Of a stretch of DNA of 32,403 bases, positions 22,368 to 30,312 are shown piece by piece. The stretch covers positions 1-32,403 of the forward strand of contig SFGO01000020.1 of the NCBI GenBank assembly GCA_004556545.1, written 5' to 3'. This stretch comes from Clostridiales bacterium (GTDB taxonomy: Bacteria > Bacillota > Clostridia > Christensenellales > Aristaeellaceae). The notes under the pieces are model-generated. The model was not told where the DNA came from. It searched no databases and worked only from the letters and a program-made list of their open reading frames with translations. The position numbers and the translations under genes were made by a program. The stretch's first letter is position 1. Every line of letters begins with the position of its first letter.

Positions 22368-23894
22368 TCAATCCAGTCGGGAAAGCTCGGCAAAGCTCTC
22401 CTTCATGGCGGGATACAGTTTTTCGTACAGGCGGTAGCAGCGCTCATACTGCGCGCTGCGCTCCGGGTCGGGCTGCTGCGCGTCGTTCAGGCGGATGACC
22501 TTTTCGCAGGCGGAAGGAATGTCCTGATACACGCCGCAGGCCACGCCCGCCAGAATGGCCGCACCCAGTGCGGGGCCTTCCCGGTTGGCCACGGTGCGGA
22601 CGGGCATCTGGAACATGTCCGCCATCATCTGCCGCCAGAAGGGGCTGGTTCCGCCGCCGCCGCAGGCCAACATGGCGTCAGGCGCCACCTTCATGCCCCG
22701 CAGCACGTCCAGATTCTGACGCTGGGAGTACATAACGCCCTCCATCACCGCCCGGAGCATATCCCGGCGGGTATGAATGGCGCTGAGGCCCACAAACGCG
22801 CCCCGGGCGTTGGAGTCCAGCAGGGGGCTGCGTTCGCCCATCAGGTAAGGCAGGAACAGCAGGCGGTTGGCGCCCAGCGGAGCCTGCGCCGCTTCTTCGT
22901 TGAGCAGAACGTAAGGATCCACGCCCATTTCCTTCGCGGCCTGACATTCCGCCTGACAGAAGGTGTCCCGATACCACTTCAGGGACAGACCCGCCGCCAG
23001 CGTGCAGCTCATGACCGTATACGCGCCGGGAACCGCCGCACAGAAGGTATGCACCCGGCCTGCCGGATCGATCTGCACCCGGTCGGAATGAGCGAACACC
23101 ACGCCGGAGGTGCCGATGGTCGTAAAGGCGCGGCCTTCGGTGACAACGCCGGTTCCTATGGCGGCGCAGGCATTGTCGCCGCCGCCCGCCGCTACCACGG
23201 TGCCCTCGCGCAGACCCGTCGCGGCGGCAGCTTCCGCCGTCACGCAGCCCGCCGGGTCGCTGCTTTCCAGCAAAGGCGGCAGCAGCTGTTTGTCAATGTG
23301 CAGCTTTTCCAGAATTTCCTCCGACCAGCAGCGGTTGGGAACGTCCAGCAGATTGGTGCCGCTGGCGTCGCTCATTTCGGCAGCATACTCGCCGGTCAGG
23401 CGGAAGCGCACATAATCCTTCGGCAGAAGGATATGCGCGGCCTTCTCGTAGATTTCCGGCTCATGCTTGCGCACCCAGAGGATTTTTCCGGCGGTGAAGC
23501 CGGTCAGCGCCGGATTGGCGCTGATTTCGATCAGCCGTTCCCGGCCGATGGTTTCGGTGATTTCGTCGCATTCCTCCTGTGTGCGGCCATCGCACCACAG
23601 GATGGAGCGGCGCAGGACGCGGCCTTCCTCATCCAGCAGCACCAAACCGTGCATCTGGCCGCTGATGCCCACGCCCTTCACGTCCCCCGGATTCACGCCG
23701 CTTTTCGTCATCACGGCCTTCACGGTGTCCCGGGCGGCGTTCCACCAGTCCTCGGGCTCCTGCTCGGCCCAGCCGTTTTTCGGCTGATACAGCGGATATT
23801 CGATCGTTTCGCTGGCAACGGCCCGGCCTGTTTCCTCAAACAGAACGGTCTTGGTGCCGGAAGTGCCCAGATCAATTCCCAACAGGTATTTCAA
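22368..23894 (-). CDS. xylB: Xylulokinase (FGGY family)
   Basis: A 508-residue FGGY-family sugar kinase, best matching D-xylulose kinase, which feeds the pentose phosphate pathway. Features are the N-terminal phosphate loop GIDLGTSGTKTVLF, the substrate region SGQMHGLVLLD and WCDGRT, the catalytic-aspartate block AAGGGDNACAAIGTG, and the C-terminal ATP-binding GGGGTSPFWRQMMADMF with EGPALGAAILA. Length matches XylB. FGGY kinases change substrate easily, so fuculokinase or ribulokinase activity is possible given the isomerase partner and the nearby fucosidase. AGGAG lies 9 nt before the ATG. It is the first gene of a two-gene operon (isomerase 71 bp on) behind a promoter overlapped by a XylR-like palindrome. 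Confidence 0.9.
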   Translation of the reverse strand: MKYLLGIDLGTSGTKTVLFEETGRAVASETIEYPLYQPKNGWAEQEPEDWWNAARDTVKAVMTKSGVNPGDVKGVGISGQMHGLVLLDEEGRVLRRSILWCDGRTQEECDEITETIGRERLIEISANPALTGFTAGKILWVRKHEPEIYEKAAHILLPKDYVRFRLTGEYAAEMSDASGTNLLDVPNRCWSEEILEKLHIDKQLLPPLLESSDPAGCVTAEAAAATGLREGTVVAAGGGDNACAAIGTGVVTEGRAFTTIGTSGVVFAHSDRVQIDPAGRVHTFCAAVPGAYTVMSCTLAAGLSLKWYRDTFCQAECQAAKEMGVDPYVLLNEEAAQAPLGANRLLFLPYLMGERSPLLDSNARGAFVGLSAIHTRRDMLRAVMEGVMYSQRQNLDVLRGMKVAPDAMLACGGGGTSPFWRQMMADMFQMPVRTVANREGPALGAAILAGVACGVYQDIPSACEKVIRLNDAQQPDPERSAQYERCYRLYEKLYPAMKESFAELSRLD

Positions 23895-23927
23895 ATTTCT
23901 CCTACCTCCCTTTCGGCAGTCAGAACG

Positions 23928-23952
23928 TTAGTAAACAAAGTTTAATAACTAA
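23928..23952. promoter_or_regulatory. XylR-like palindromic operator at the xylB start site
   Basis: A 25-bp imperfect palindrome with arms TTAGTAAACAAA and TTTAATAACTAA around one G (10 of 12 positions pair). The arms resemble the TTAGTTT/AAACTAA arms known for XylR (ROK family) operators of Gram-positive bacteria. It begins 5 bp downstream of the -10 box, so bound repressor would cover the transcription start. No ROK repressor is encoded in the window. Confidence 0.65.
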
Positions 23953-23957
23953 GAACT

Positions 23958-23986
23958 ATGGTATCACTTTCAGGGGGCAATGTCAA
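23958..23986 (-). promoter_or_regulatory. Promoter of the xylB-isomerase operon
   Basis: On the minus strand, TTGACA (23986-23981), a 17-nt spacer and TACCAT (23963-23958). It lies directly upstream of the palindromic operator. Confidence 0.75.
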
Positions 23987-24050
23987 GGGTGAGACTGCTC
24001 AAAACCCTGTCCAAAGGGGGCGGCGTTGTTTTTTCATAAAAAGGGAGACG

Positions 24051-24076
24051 AAAAAGCCGCCCTTTGCAGAGCGGCT
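24051..24076 (-). terminator. Terminator after the fucosidase pseudogene
   Basis: On the minus strand AGCCGC and GGCGGCT form the base of a hairpin (24076-24055), followed by TTTTTCG. It separates the fucosidase from the xylB promoter. Confidence 0.75.
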
Positions 24077-24098
24077 CATTTTGATGCGTGCTTTCCCG

Positions 24099-25436
24099 TC
24101 AGGCGTCGATCGAATCATGGAACTGCATGGGCACCTTCCGGCCATACACCCGCATGGAACGCATCGCCGCGCCGGGCAGACTCTTCAGGATCCGCAGGCG
24201 GAAGGCATAGCCCCGCAGCTTGCCCAGCGGAATGATCCGCTTGTGGCCGATGCTCTGACCCTGCGCCAGCGGGATCCAGCGATCCAGCCCATCCTTGGTG
24301 CACCAGTAGGCGGGCCAGCGGGTCTCCACCACCCACTCCAGCACATGCTGGCCTTCGGACTGATCCTCCATCAGCTCGATATATTCCGCGTCCACCGGGC
24401 CGTCGAACCAGACTTCCATCCGTTCGCCGTCCAGAAGCGTTTCCGTCATGCCCGCGTGAACGCCCAGCTCCCGGTTGACGATCTCGCCCAGTCCCCGGAA
24501 GGAATCCACCTGATCCTGACTGATGAGGCCGTCCGTATCCGGCACGCAGCCAATGAGCAGATTGGCGTTCCGGCCCACGCTGGTCAGATAACGCTGGAAC
24601 AGATATTCGCCGCTGTAGGTCTTATCCGCGTCCATGGCATGATACATCCAGCCGCCCTTATAGGCGTACATCACGTCCCGCACCGGCATATCCACCTCCA
24701 CGGGCGCCCAAATGGGATCCATCGGGTCGCCGGGAGAATCGGGGGTCACGTTGTCCCGCTCCGGCTCGGTCAGGTAATGGGCGCAGGACCAGCACTCCGG
24801 CACGGCCACGCCCTGCTCGCTGCCGCTCCAGCGCAGCACATTGGGGATGCCGGGGCAGCCGCCGAAGCAGATCAGGTTGGGGGCGAGCCTCTTCAGCAGG
24901 CCGGGAATATCCGGGCCGCCCTTTTCCGGACGAAGAATGCCGCCGTCAAACCAGATTTCGAACAGCGGGCCGTAGTTCGTGATCAGCTCTTCCAACTGGC
25001 GCAGCAGCAGATCATTCAGCTTCGGGCGATCCAGCGTTCCGTCCTCGCGGGTGCAGAGATCGGTCAGATAGCGGCCTCCCAGGCTGTAATACAGGCCCGG
25101 CTTGATGCCGTATTTATGGCAGGACTGAACGAACTCCCCTACCACGTCCCGGGGCACGGCGGAGTTGCCCACATGATAATCGTGCACCTTGGTGGGCCAG
25201 AGGCAGAAGCCCGTTCCGTGCTTGGCCGTCAGAAGCGCGTACCGCGCCCCTGCCGCCTTGGCTGTGCGCAGTCATTGATCCGTATCCAGCTTTTTCGGGT
25301 TCCAGCACCGGATGTCCGGGATCGGATCGCCGAATTTCCATTCGGGCGCGAAAACTTCCATATCAAAGTGGAAAAAAACGCCCAGTTCGCTCTCATGCCA
25401 TTCCAGCATTTCAGCCGTCGGTTTTGCCAGTGTCAT
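24099..25436 (-). pseudogene. GH29 alpha-L-fucosidase broken by an in-frame TGA at codon 55
   Basis: Read through, this is a 445-residue GH29 alpha-L-fucosidase without a signal peptide. It would release L-fucose from imported glycans. The ATG at 25436 has AGGAGG 9 nt upstream (MTLAKPTAEMLEWHESE). Codon 55 (25274-25272) is TGA, where the family has tryptophan: the text reads KKLDTDQ, stop, LRTAKAAGARYALLTAKHG. Downstream the frame is intact to the end, with FEIWFDGG holding the likely nucleophile aspartate. A single TGG-to-TGA change explains it, so the loss is recent, or a sequencing error. An ATG at 25187 could begin a 362-residue fragment, but that would miss the active-site strand before it. 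TGA is a normal stop elsewhere in the window. Confidence 0.85.
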
Positions 25437-25468
25437 TCTGTGTTTCCTCCTGTTCGACCGTATTGCGG

Positions 25469-25508
25469 CAAAAAAAAGACCGCCTGACCGGAAAGCTCCC
25501 GGTCAGGC
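25469..25508 (-). terminator. Terminator of the potABCD operon
   Basis: On the minus strand GCCTGACCGG and CCGGTCAGGC form a 10-bp stem (25508-25482), followed by GGTCTTTTTTTG. It lies 21 bp after the potD stop and upstream of the fucosidase ribosome site, where I see no convincing promoter. Confidence 0.9.
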
Positions 25509-25529
25509 TCATAGATTCGATAAGGTTCT

Positions 25530-26579
25530 TTAATTTCCCTGCCGGGCGTTCAGCACTTCCTGCCAGAGGGTGTTGTACACCGTCAGCCAGGTAGCGTCCA
25601 GATCGTTGAAGTATTCGCAGTTGGCCACCGTCTCGTCGGAAGGATTCATCACGGGATTGGAGGCGTATTCCTCGCCCATCAGTTCGATGGCCGCTTCGTT
25701 GGGACAGCAGTAGCCGATGGCTTCGCAGTTGCGCACGGCCACCTCGGGGCTGCACAGATAGTTGATGAATTTCTCGGCGTTTTCCTTATTCTTGGCCGCA
25801 GCGGGGATCACCGCGCAGTCCACCCATACGTTGCTGCCTTCGTCCGGCACGCAGTACGCCAGCTTGTCGCTGAGCTCGACGGCGTATTCCGCGTCGCCGG
25901 AGTAGACCACTGCCAGCGCTGCTTCTCCGGCCACCATCTTATCCTTGAACTCGTCCAGACCATAGGCCTTCACCATGCCCGACTGCTTCTGCTGAATCAA
26001 CAGGTCGGCGGCGGCGCGCAGCTGGGTATAATCGGTGGAGTTCATGCCGTACCCCTGCATTTTCAGCGCAATGCCCATGGCGTCGCGGATGCTGTTCATC
26101 ATCAGCACCTGGCCCTTGTACTTCTCGTTCCAGAGCACACTCCAGGTCTTTACGTCCTCCGCATCCACCAGTTCGGTATTGTACAGGATGCCGAGGGTGC
26201 CCCACTGGTAGGGCACGGAATGGGCGTTGCCCTCGTCGTAGCTGGGGTTTTTCAGGCTTTCCTTGATATTCTGGAAATTGGGAATATTGTCAAAGTTGAT
26301 TTCCGCCAGCAGGCCCTTATTCGTCAGGCGCTCCACGCAGTATTCGGACGGGAACACCACGTCGAAAGCGCCGGGATTGGCTTCCACCTGCACCAGCATA
26401 TCCTCGTTGGTGGTAAAGCGCATGTAATTGACGTGGATGCCGGTTTCGGCTTCGAAGTCCTGCAGCACGGACTCGTCAATATAGTCTTCCCAATTGAACA
26501 CATTCACCACTTCCTGCGCGAAGGCGCAGACGGGAAGCAGCAGGGCGGCACAGAGCAGAAAGGCGACGATTTTTTTCAT
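25530..26579 (-). CDS. potD: Spermidine/putrescine ABC transporter substrate-binding protein
   Basis: A 349-residue exported binding protein that delivers polyamines to the PotABC complex. The signal peptide is MKKIVAFLLCAALLLPVCAFA, broken here as a hydrophobic segment with probable cleavage at AFA-QE; LPVC is a poor lipobox, so lipid anchoring is uncertain. The mature start VNVFNWEDYIDESVLQDFE is characteristic of PotD/PotF, and YQWGTLGILYNTE, VYSGDAEYA and PSDETVANCEYFND follow as in the family. The ATG at 26579 has AGGAGG 7 nt upstream. It is the last gene of the operon, set apart from potC by about 100 bp that contain a strong hairpin, and is followed by a terminator. Confidence 0.93.
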   Translation of the reverse strand: MKKIVAFLLCAALLLPVCAFAQEVVNVFNWEDYIDESVLQDFEAETGIHVNYMRFTTNEDMLVQVEANPGAFDVVFPSEYCVERLTNKGLLAEINFDNIPNFQNIKESLKNPSYDEGNAHSVPYQWGTLGILYNTELVDAEDVKTWSVLWNEKYKGQVLMMNSIRDAMGIALKMQGYGMNSTDYTQLRAAADLLIQQKQSGMVKAYGLDEFKDKMVAGEAALAVVYSGDAEYAVELSDKLAYCVPDEGSNVWVDCAVIPAAAKNKENAEKFINYLCSPEVAVRNCEAIGYCCPNEAAIELMGEEYASNPVMNPSDETVANCEYFNDLDATWLTVYNTLWQEVLNARQGN

Positions 26580-26621
26580 GGGGATTCCTCCTATCATCTT
26601 TTTTGACAGGGCAATCTCTGT

Positions 26622-26653
26622 CTAAGGGGAAGGCGAAGCGGCTTTCCCCTAAG
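26622..26653 (-). other. Intercistronic hairpin between potC and potD
   Basis: CTAAGGGGAA (26622-26631) and TTTCCCCTAAG (26643-26653) pair into a long stem with inner GC pairs and no T run after it. A small second hairpin (GACAG/CTGTC) lies between it and the potD ribosome site. Such structures commonly protect upstream mRNA or adjust the ratio of permease to binding protein. Confidence 0.6.
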
Positions 26654-26680
26654 CCATTGGGGCGTACCGCGCCCGGGAAT

Positions 26681-27451
26681 TTATGCCTTGGTCTCGGCGG
26701 TCCGGCGGTTGACGATCAAAAGCAGGACCAGCAAAACCACGAACATCAGAGAAGAAAGGGCGTAATAAACCGGGCTGATGCCCAGCTTGGTAGCCGAATA
26801 GATCAGGGTAGACAGATTCTGCACCAGCGGGCTGGTGGTAAAGTAGCTGATGGTGAAATCGTCCAGCGACAGGGTGAACGCCAGCAGCGCGCCGGTCACG
26901 ATGCCCTGCCGGCACTCCGGCACGATGACATGAGTCAGCGCGTAACCGGGCGTTGCGCCCAGATCCAGCGCCGCCTCGCAGGTGTGCTTGTTCATCTGCT
27001 TCAATTTCGGCATGACGGACAACACCACATAGGGCACGTCGAAGGTGATATGGGCCAGCACCATGGTAAAGTAGCCCCGGTCTACCTTGGCGAAGATGAA
27101 CAGCAGCATCAGGGAAATACCGGTCACGATATCCGGCATGGTGTTGGGCAGGTTGGTGATGGTCATCATCACGGCCTGCGGGCGCTTTTTCATGCTGTAA
27201 ATGCCGATGGCCGCCAGCGTGCCCAGCACGGTCGCAATGATGGTCGCAATCACGGCGATGGACACCGTCACCCACAGGGCGTTCATAATGGAGGCGTTCT
27301 GGAACAGCTCGCCGTACCAGCGGAAGGAAAAGCCCTCCCACTTGGCCCGGCTCTTGCCCGCGTTGAAGGACTGGCAGATCAGCACCACAATCGGCACATA
27401 CAGGAACACCAGAATGATGCCCAGATAAAACTTCTTGAAAAAGTTTTTCAT
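26681..27451 (-). CDS. potC: Spermidine/putrescine ABC transporter permease PotC
   Basis: A 256-residue inner-membrane permease with about six helices, forming the polyamine channel with PotB. The N-terminal LGIILVFLYVPIVVLICQSFNAG and the TNLPNTMPDIVTGISL segment are typical, and the EAA loop that contacts the ATPase reads EAALDLGATPGYALTHVIVP. Its start overlaps the potB stop by 4 bp (ATGA), which indicates translational coupling. It is followed by the intercistronic hairpin and potD. Confidence 0.94.
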   Translation of the reverse strand: MKNFFKKFYLGIILVFLYVPIVVLICQSFNAGKSRAKWEGFSFRWYGELFQNASIMNALWVTVSIAVIATIIATVLGTLAAIGIYSMKKRPQAVMMTITNLPNTMPDIVTGISLMLLFIFAKVDRGYFTMVLAHITFDVPYVVLSVMPKLKQMNKHTCEAALDLGATPGYALTHVIVPECRQGIVTGALLAFTLSLDDFTISYFTTSPLVQNLSTLIYSATKLGISPVYYALSSLMFVVLLVLLLIVNRRTAETKA

Positions 27452-28437
27452 GCGATGCCGCCTCCTTCCCCGTTGGGATCAGCCTTGCGCAGGATGGACA
27501 GAGAGATCAGGATCAGCACCATCATAATCAGGGAAAGGGCGCTGCCCAGATTCCAGTCGCCTGCGGTCAGGAACGTGGTTTCGATCAGGTCGCCGAACAT
27601 CTGAGTGGAGCCGCCGCCCAGCACCCGGGGGATGAAGAAGGTGGTCACAGACGGCATAAAGACCATCGTAATGCCGCTGATGATGCCGGGCACGCTCAGG
27701 GGAATCGTCACCTTCAGCAGGGTCTTGGCCTCGTTGCAGCCCAGATCCATGGCCGCCTCCCCCAGCTTGGGATCCATCTTGCTCAGGCTGGTATAGATGG
27801 GGAACACCATAAAGGGCAGGAAGTTGTAGACCATGCCCAGCAGCACGGCTCCCTGATTATACATCAGCTGGACCTTGCCCACGCCGATCCATTCCAGAAA
27901 GGCGTTGATCAGGCCGTTATCCTCCAGCAGGCTCATCCACGCAATGGTGCGCAGCAGGAAGTTCATCCACATGGGGATAATGAACAGCACGACCAGCGTG
28001 GAGCCCAGCTTCATGTGCCGGTCGGCCATGAACAGCGCCGCCGGATAGCCCAGCAGCAGGGAAATAGCCGTGCACAGGAACGCCATCCACAGGGAGTAGA
28101 CCAGCGTATCCACGTTGACGGAACCCCGGGGAATGGTGGCTGCCACCTCGTCCCCGGCCACGGCCCGCATGTTCTCCCGCATGATATGGTTGCTGTCCCA
28201 GAAGGCCCGGAAGTTATCCAGCGTCAGCTGGCCGCTGCCGTCGGTCAGGGCATAATAGGCGATCAGCACACAGGGAAGCAGCGTGAACAGGATCATCCAC
28301 AGGATATAGGGCGAAGCAAACAGCGAGCGCTTCACGCCGTGATTCCGCTTCACGCTCAGGGTCAGAAGCCCCAGAAAGACCACCAGTCCCGCGCCCATCA
28401 GCGCGTAGGACCACCAGGGCAGCGATACATTATACAT
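27448..28437 (-). CDS. potB: Spermidine/putrescine ABC transporter permease PotB
   Basis: A 329-residue inner-membrane permease, partner of PotC. It is longer than E. coli PotB (about 275) because of an extra N-terminal hydrophobic segment (WWSYALMGAGLVVFLGLLTL) before the usual first helix SPYILWMILFTLLPCVLIAYY. The EAA loop reads EAAMDLGCNEAKTLLKVTIP, followed by the typical FIPRVLGGGSTQMFGDLIE segment. The ATG at 28437 has AGGAGG 9 nt upstream, placed inside the end of potA; the genes overlap by 8 bp, so PotA, PotB and PotC are made in a coupled fashion. Confidence 0.93.
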   Translation of the reverse strand: MYNVSLPWWSYALMGAGLVVFLGLLTLSVKRNHGVKRSLFASPYILWMILFTLLPCVLIAYYALTDGSGQLTLDNFRAFWDSNHIMRENMRAVAGDEVAATIPRGSVNVDTLVYSLWMAFLCTAISLLLGYPAALFMADRHMKLGSTLVVLFIIPMWMNFLLRTIAWMSLLEDNGLINAFLEWIGVGKVQLMYNQGAVLLGMVYNFLPFMVFPIYTSLSKMDPKLGEAAMDLGCNEAKTLLKVTIPLSVPGIISGITMVFMPSVTTFFIPRVLGGGSTQMFGDLIETTFLTAGDWNLGSALSLIMMVLILISLSILRKADPNGEGGGIA

Positions 28438-29512
28438 CTGCGACCGCCTCCTCATCCACCGGCGGCTCCGGCATGGGATGCATGATATGAATGTTGTAGG
28501 GCACGATGGTCAGGCCCACCCGGGAGCCCTGGGGCTGCATGATGGTGGAATGAACCTTGAACACCGTCTCGCCGGTGTCGATCATCATTTCGTAGTGAAC
28601 GCCCTTGAACAGCACGCTCTGCACCACGCCGGTCAGCTGGCCGATATCCTCGCCCACGATCATGATATCCTCCGGCCGGATGACCACGTCCACCGGCGCG
28701 TTTTCGCCGAAGCCAGAGTCCACGCAAGGGAAATCGAAGCCGCAGAAGTTCACCAGCTCGTCCTCGATCATGGTGCCGCGCAGGATATTGCTCTCGCCGA
28801 TGAAGTTGGCCACGAAGGCGTTGGCCGGTTCGTCATACACGCTCTTGGGGTCGCCGATCTGCAGAATGTGGCCGTCCCGCATGACGACGATGGTGTCGCT
28901 CATGGTCAGGGCTTCTTCCTGATCGTGGGTCACATAGATGAACGTGATCCCCAGCTGCTGCTGCATGCTCTTCAATTCCAGCTGCATTTCCTTGCGCAGT
29001 TTCAGGTCCAGCGCGCCCAGCGGCTCGTCCAGCAGCAGAACCTCCGGCTCGTTCACCAGCGCCCGAGCGATAGCGATACGCTGCTGCTGGCCGCCGGAAA
29101 GCTGATCCACGCCGCGCTTGCCATAGCCCTTCAGGTTGACCAGCTCCAGCATCCGATCGACCTTCATGTCGATCTCCTTCCGGCCCATTTTCTTGATTTT
29201 CAGGCCGAAGGCGATGTTGTCCCGCACATTCAGGTGCGGAAACAGCGCGTATTTCTGGAACACGGTATTCACCCGGCGCTTGTAGGGCGGCACGGCGGTA
29301 ATATCCTTGCCTTCGAACAGCACAGTGCCGGTGGTGGGATACTCAAACCCGCCGATAATCCGCAGCGTCGTGGTCTTTCCGCAGCCGGAGGGGCCCAACA
29401 GCGTCAGAAACTCCTTTTTTCGGATGTAAAGATCAATATCGCTCAGAACGGTGGTTCCGTCGAACTCCTTGGATACGTTTTTCAAATCGATGAGGTGTTC
29501 CTGTTCCATCAT
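28430..29512 (-). CDS. potA: Spermidine/putrescine ABC transporter ATP-binding protein
   Basis: A 360-residue ATPase that energises polyamine import at the cytoplasmic face of PotBC. It has Walker A GPSGCGKTT (40-48), a Q-loop in TVFQKYALFPHL, the signature LSGGQQQRIAIARAL, Walker B VLLLDEPLGALD and the switch histidine in YVTHDQEEA. A C-terminal TOBE-type regulatory domain (about 285-350) contains VVIRPEDI. AAAGGAG is 10 nt before the ATG at 29512. It lies 32 bp after the XRE-cupin regulator gene and overlaps potB by 8 bp. Confidence 0.95.
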   Translation of the reverse strand: MMEQEHLIDLKNVSKEFDGTTVLSDIDLYIRKKEFLTLLGPSGCGKTTTLRIIGGFEYPTTGTVLFEGKDITAVPPYKRRVNTVFQKYALFPHLNVRDNIAFGLKIKKMGRKEIDMKVDRMLELVNLKGYGKRGVDQLSGGQQQRIAIARALVNEPEVLLLDEPLGALDLKLRKEMQLELKSMQQQLGITFIYVTHDQEEALTMSDTIVVMRDGHILQIGDPKSVYDEPANAFVANFIGESNILRGTMIEDELVNFCGFDFPCVDSGFGENAPVDVVIRPEDIMIVGEDIGQLTGVVQSVLFKGVHYEMMIDTGETVFKVHSTIMQPQGSRVGLTIVPYNIHIMHPMPEPPVDEEAVADV

Positions 29513-29544
29513 GACGGTACAGCTCCTTTAGCAGGCTCAAGCTC

Positions 29545-30081
29545 TCAAAAGCTCGGCGGAGTAGAGATCCAAAGAATGACGGCGGGATGAGCGCCGGTAT
29601 TTTCCAGATAGTGGGTCGTATTGGGGTGCAGGCAGAAGCTGAAGCCCCTCCGCACCCGGTAGGTGCGCTTGCCTGCCACCAGATTCACCTGTCCGTGCAG
29701 CACGTAGCCGAATTCCTCGCTTTCCAGCGGCGGAAGCTCGTTGCTTCGGGCGCCGGGCTGCAGCTCCAGCAGGATGGGCTCCATGCTGTTGCGCTGAGCG
29801 TCGGGCACCAGCCAGGTAATCTTCTTATCGTCCTCTTCCTTTTCGAACATGTCCTGCGGGGCGTAGACCACTTTTTCCGCCGAATCGTCGGAGAAAAACT
29901 CCCTCAGGCTGGAGCCAAGGCATTCCAGCAGGTCGGTCAGGGTGGCGATGGACGGCGAGGCCAGATCCCGCTCCACCTGCGAAATAAACCCCTTGCTCAG
30001 CTCGCAGCGGTCCGCCAGCTCCTCCTGCGTCAGGTTTCGCTGAATCCGCAGTTCCTTCAGCTTCTCCCCAATGTTCACCAA
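29545..30081 (-). CDS. XRE-family regulator with cupin domain (PuuR-like)
   Basis: A 178-residue transcription factor. Residues about 6-60 are an XRE helix-turn-helix (LKELRIQRNLTQEELADRCELSKGFISQ, split here as helix 1 to recognition helix). Residues about 100-175 are a cupin-2 barrel (ESEEFGYVLHGQVNLVAG, FSFCLHPNTTHYLEN) that likely senses a small ligand. Relatives such as PuuR control polyamine genes, and this gene leads the potABCD operon, so it probably represses its own operon and responds to polyamines. The start is unusual: TTG at 30081, or GTG at 30078, after a weak GGAAAGAGA; there is no ATG in a good position. A perfect 7-bp inverted repeat sits about 40 bp upstream. Confidence 0.85.
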   Translation of the reverse strand: MVNIGEKLKELRIQRNLTQEELADRCELSKGFISQVERDLASPSIATLTDLLECLGSSLREFFSDDSAEKVVYAPQDMFEKEEDDKKITWLVPDAQRNSMEPILLELQPGARSNELPPLESEEFGYVLHGQVNLVAGKRTYRVRRGFSFCLHPNTTHYLENTGAHPAVILWISTPPSF

Positions 30082-30118
30082 GGCTCATCTCTTTCCGATG
30101 GCTTTTGTTTTCGTTCGT

Positions 30119-30139
30119 GAGTTTAGAAATAGTAAACTC
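30119..30139. promoter_or_regulatory. Inverted-repeat operator candidate upstream of the pot operon
   Basis: GAGTTTA and TAAACTC are perfect 7-bp arms around GAAATAG. The site lies 38 bp upstream of the XRE-cupin start, within an AT-rich region where the promoter should be (a TACTAT lies inside it on the minus strand, but I see no good -35). It is the best candidate binding site for the regulator. Confidence 0.6.
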
Positions 30140-30230
30140 GCAAAACAGTATGTATTTAACCACAAAGCAGGGGGGATGTCAATAGAATTTGTCGTTTTTT
30201 GCGTGGAAAATTCGAGGGTTCAAGCAGGAC

Positions 30231-30280
30231 AAAAACGTCCCGTCCATAGCCGCATTTTCGGCCTTGGACGGGACGTTTTT
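30231..30280. terminator. Terminator after yitT
   Basis: AAAAACGTCCCGTCC (30231-30245) and GGACGGGACGTTTTT (30266-30280) form a perfect 15-bp stem with A and T runs on both sides; the loop holds a small GCCG/CGGC hairpin. It ends the yitT transcript 32 bp after its stop and shields the pot promoter region. Confidence 0.93.
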
Positions 30281-30312
30281 CGTCTTGTTTTGCCTGTTTC
30301 TACTTATTATAA

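Noticed and set aside
24099..25436. TGA in the fucosidase as selenocysteine or a reassigned tryptophan codon
   Set aside because: GH29 enzymes have tryptophan, not a redox residue, at this place; no SECIS-like hairpin was evident; and TGA ends other genes in this window, including hutP and the phosphotransferase gene.
26603..26621. TTTTTTGACAGGG near the potD ribosome site as a remnant of the repeat end
   Set aside because: Only about ten bases resemble the repeat terminus (the shared C before GACAG is missing) and no neighbouring module is present.
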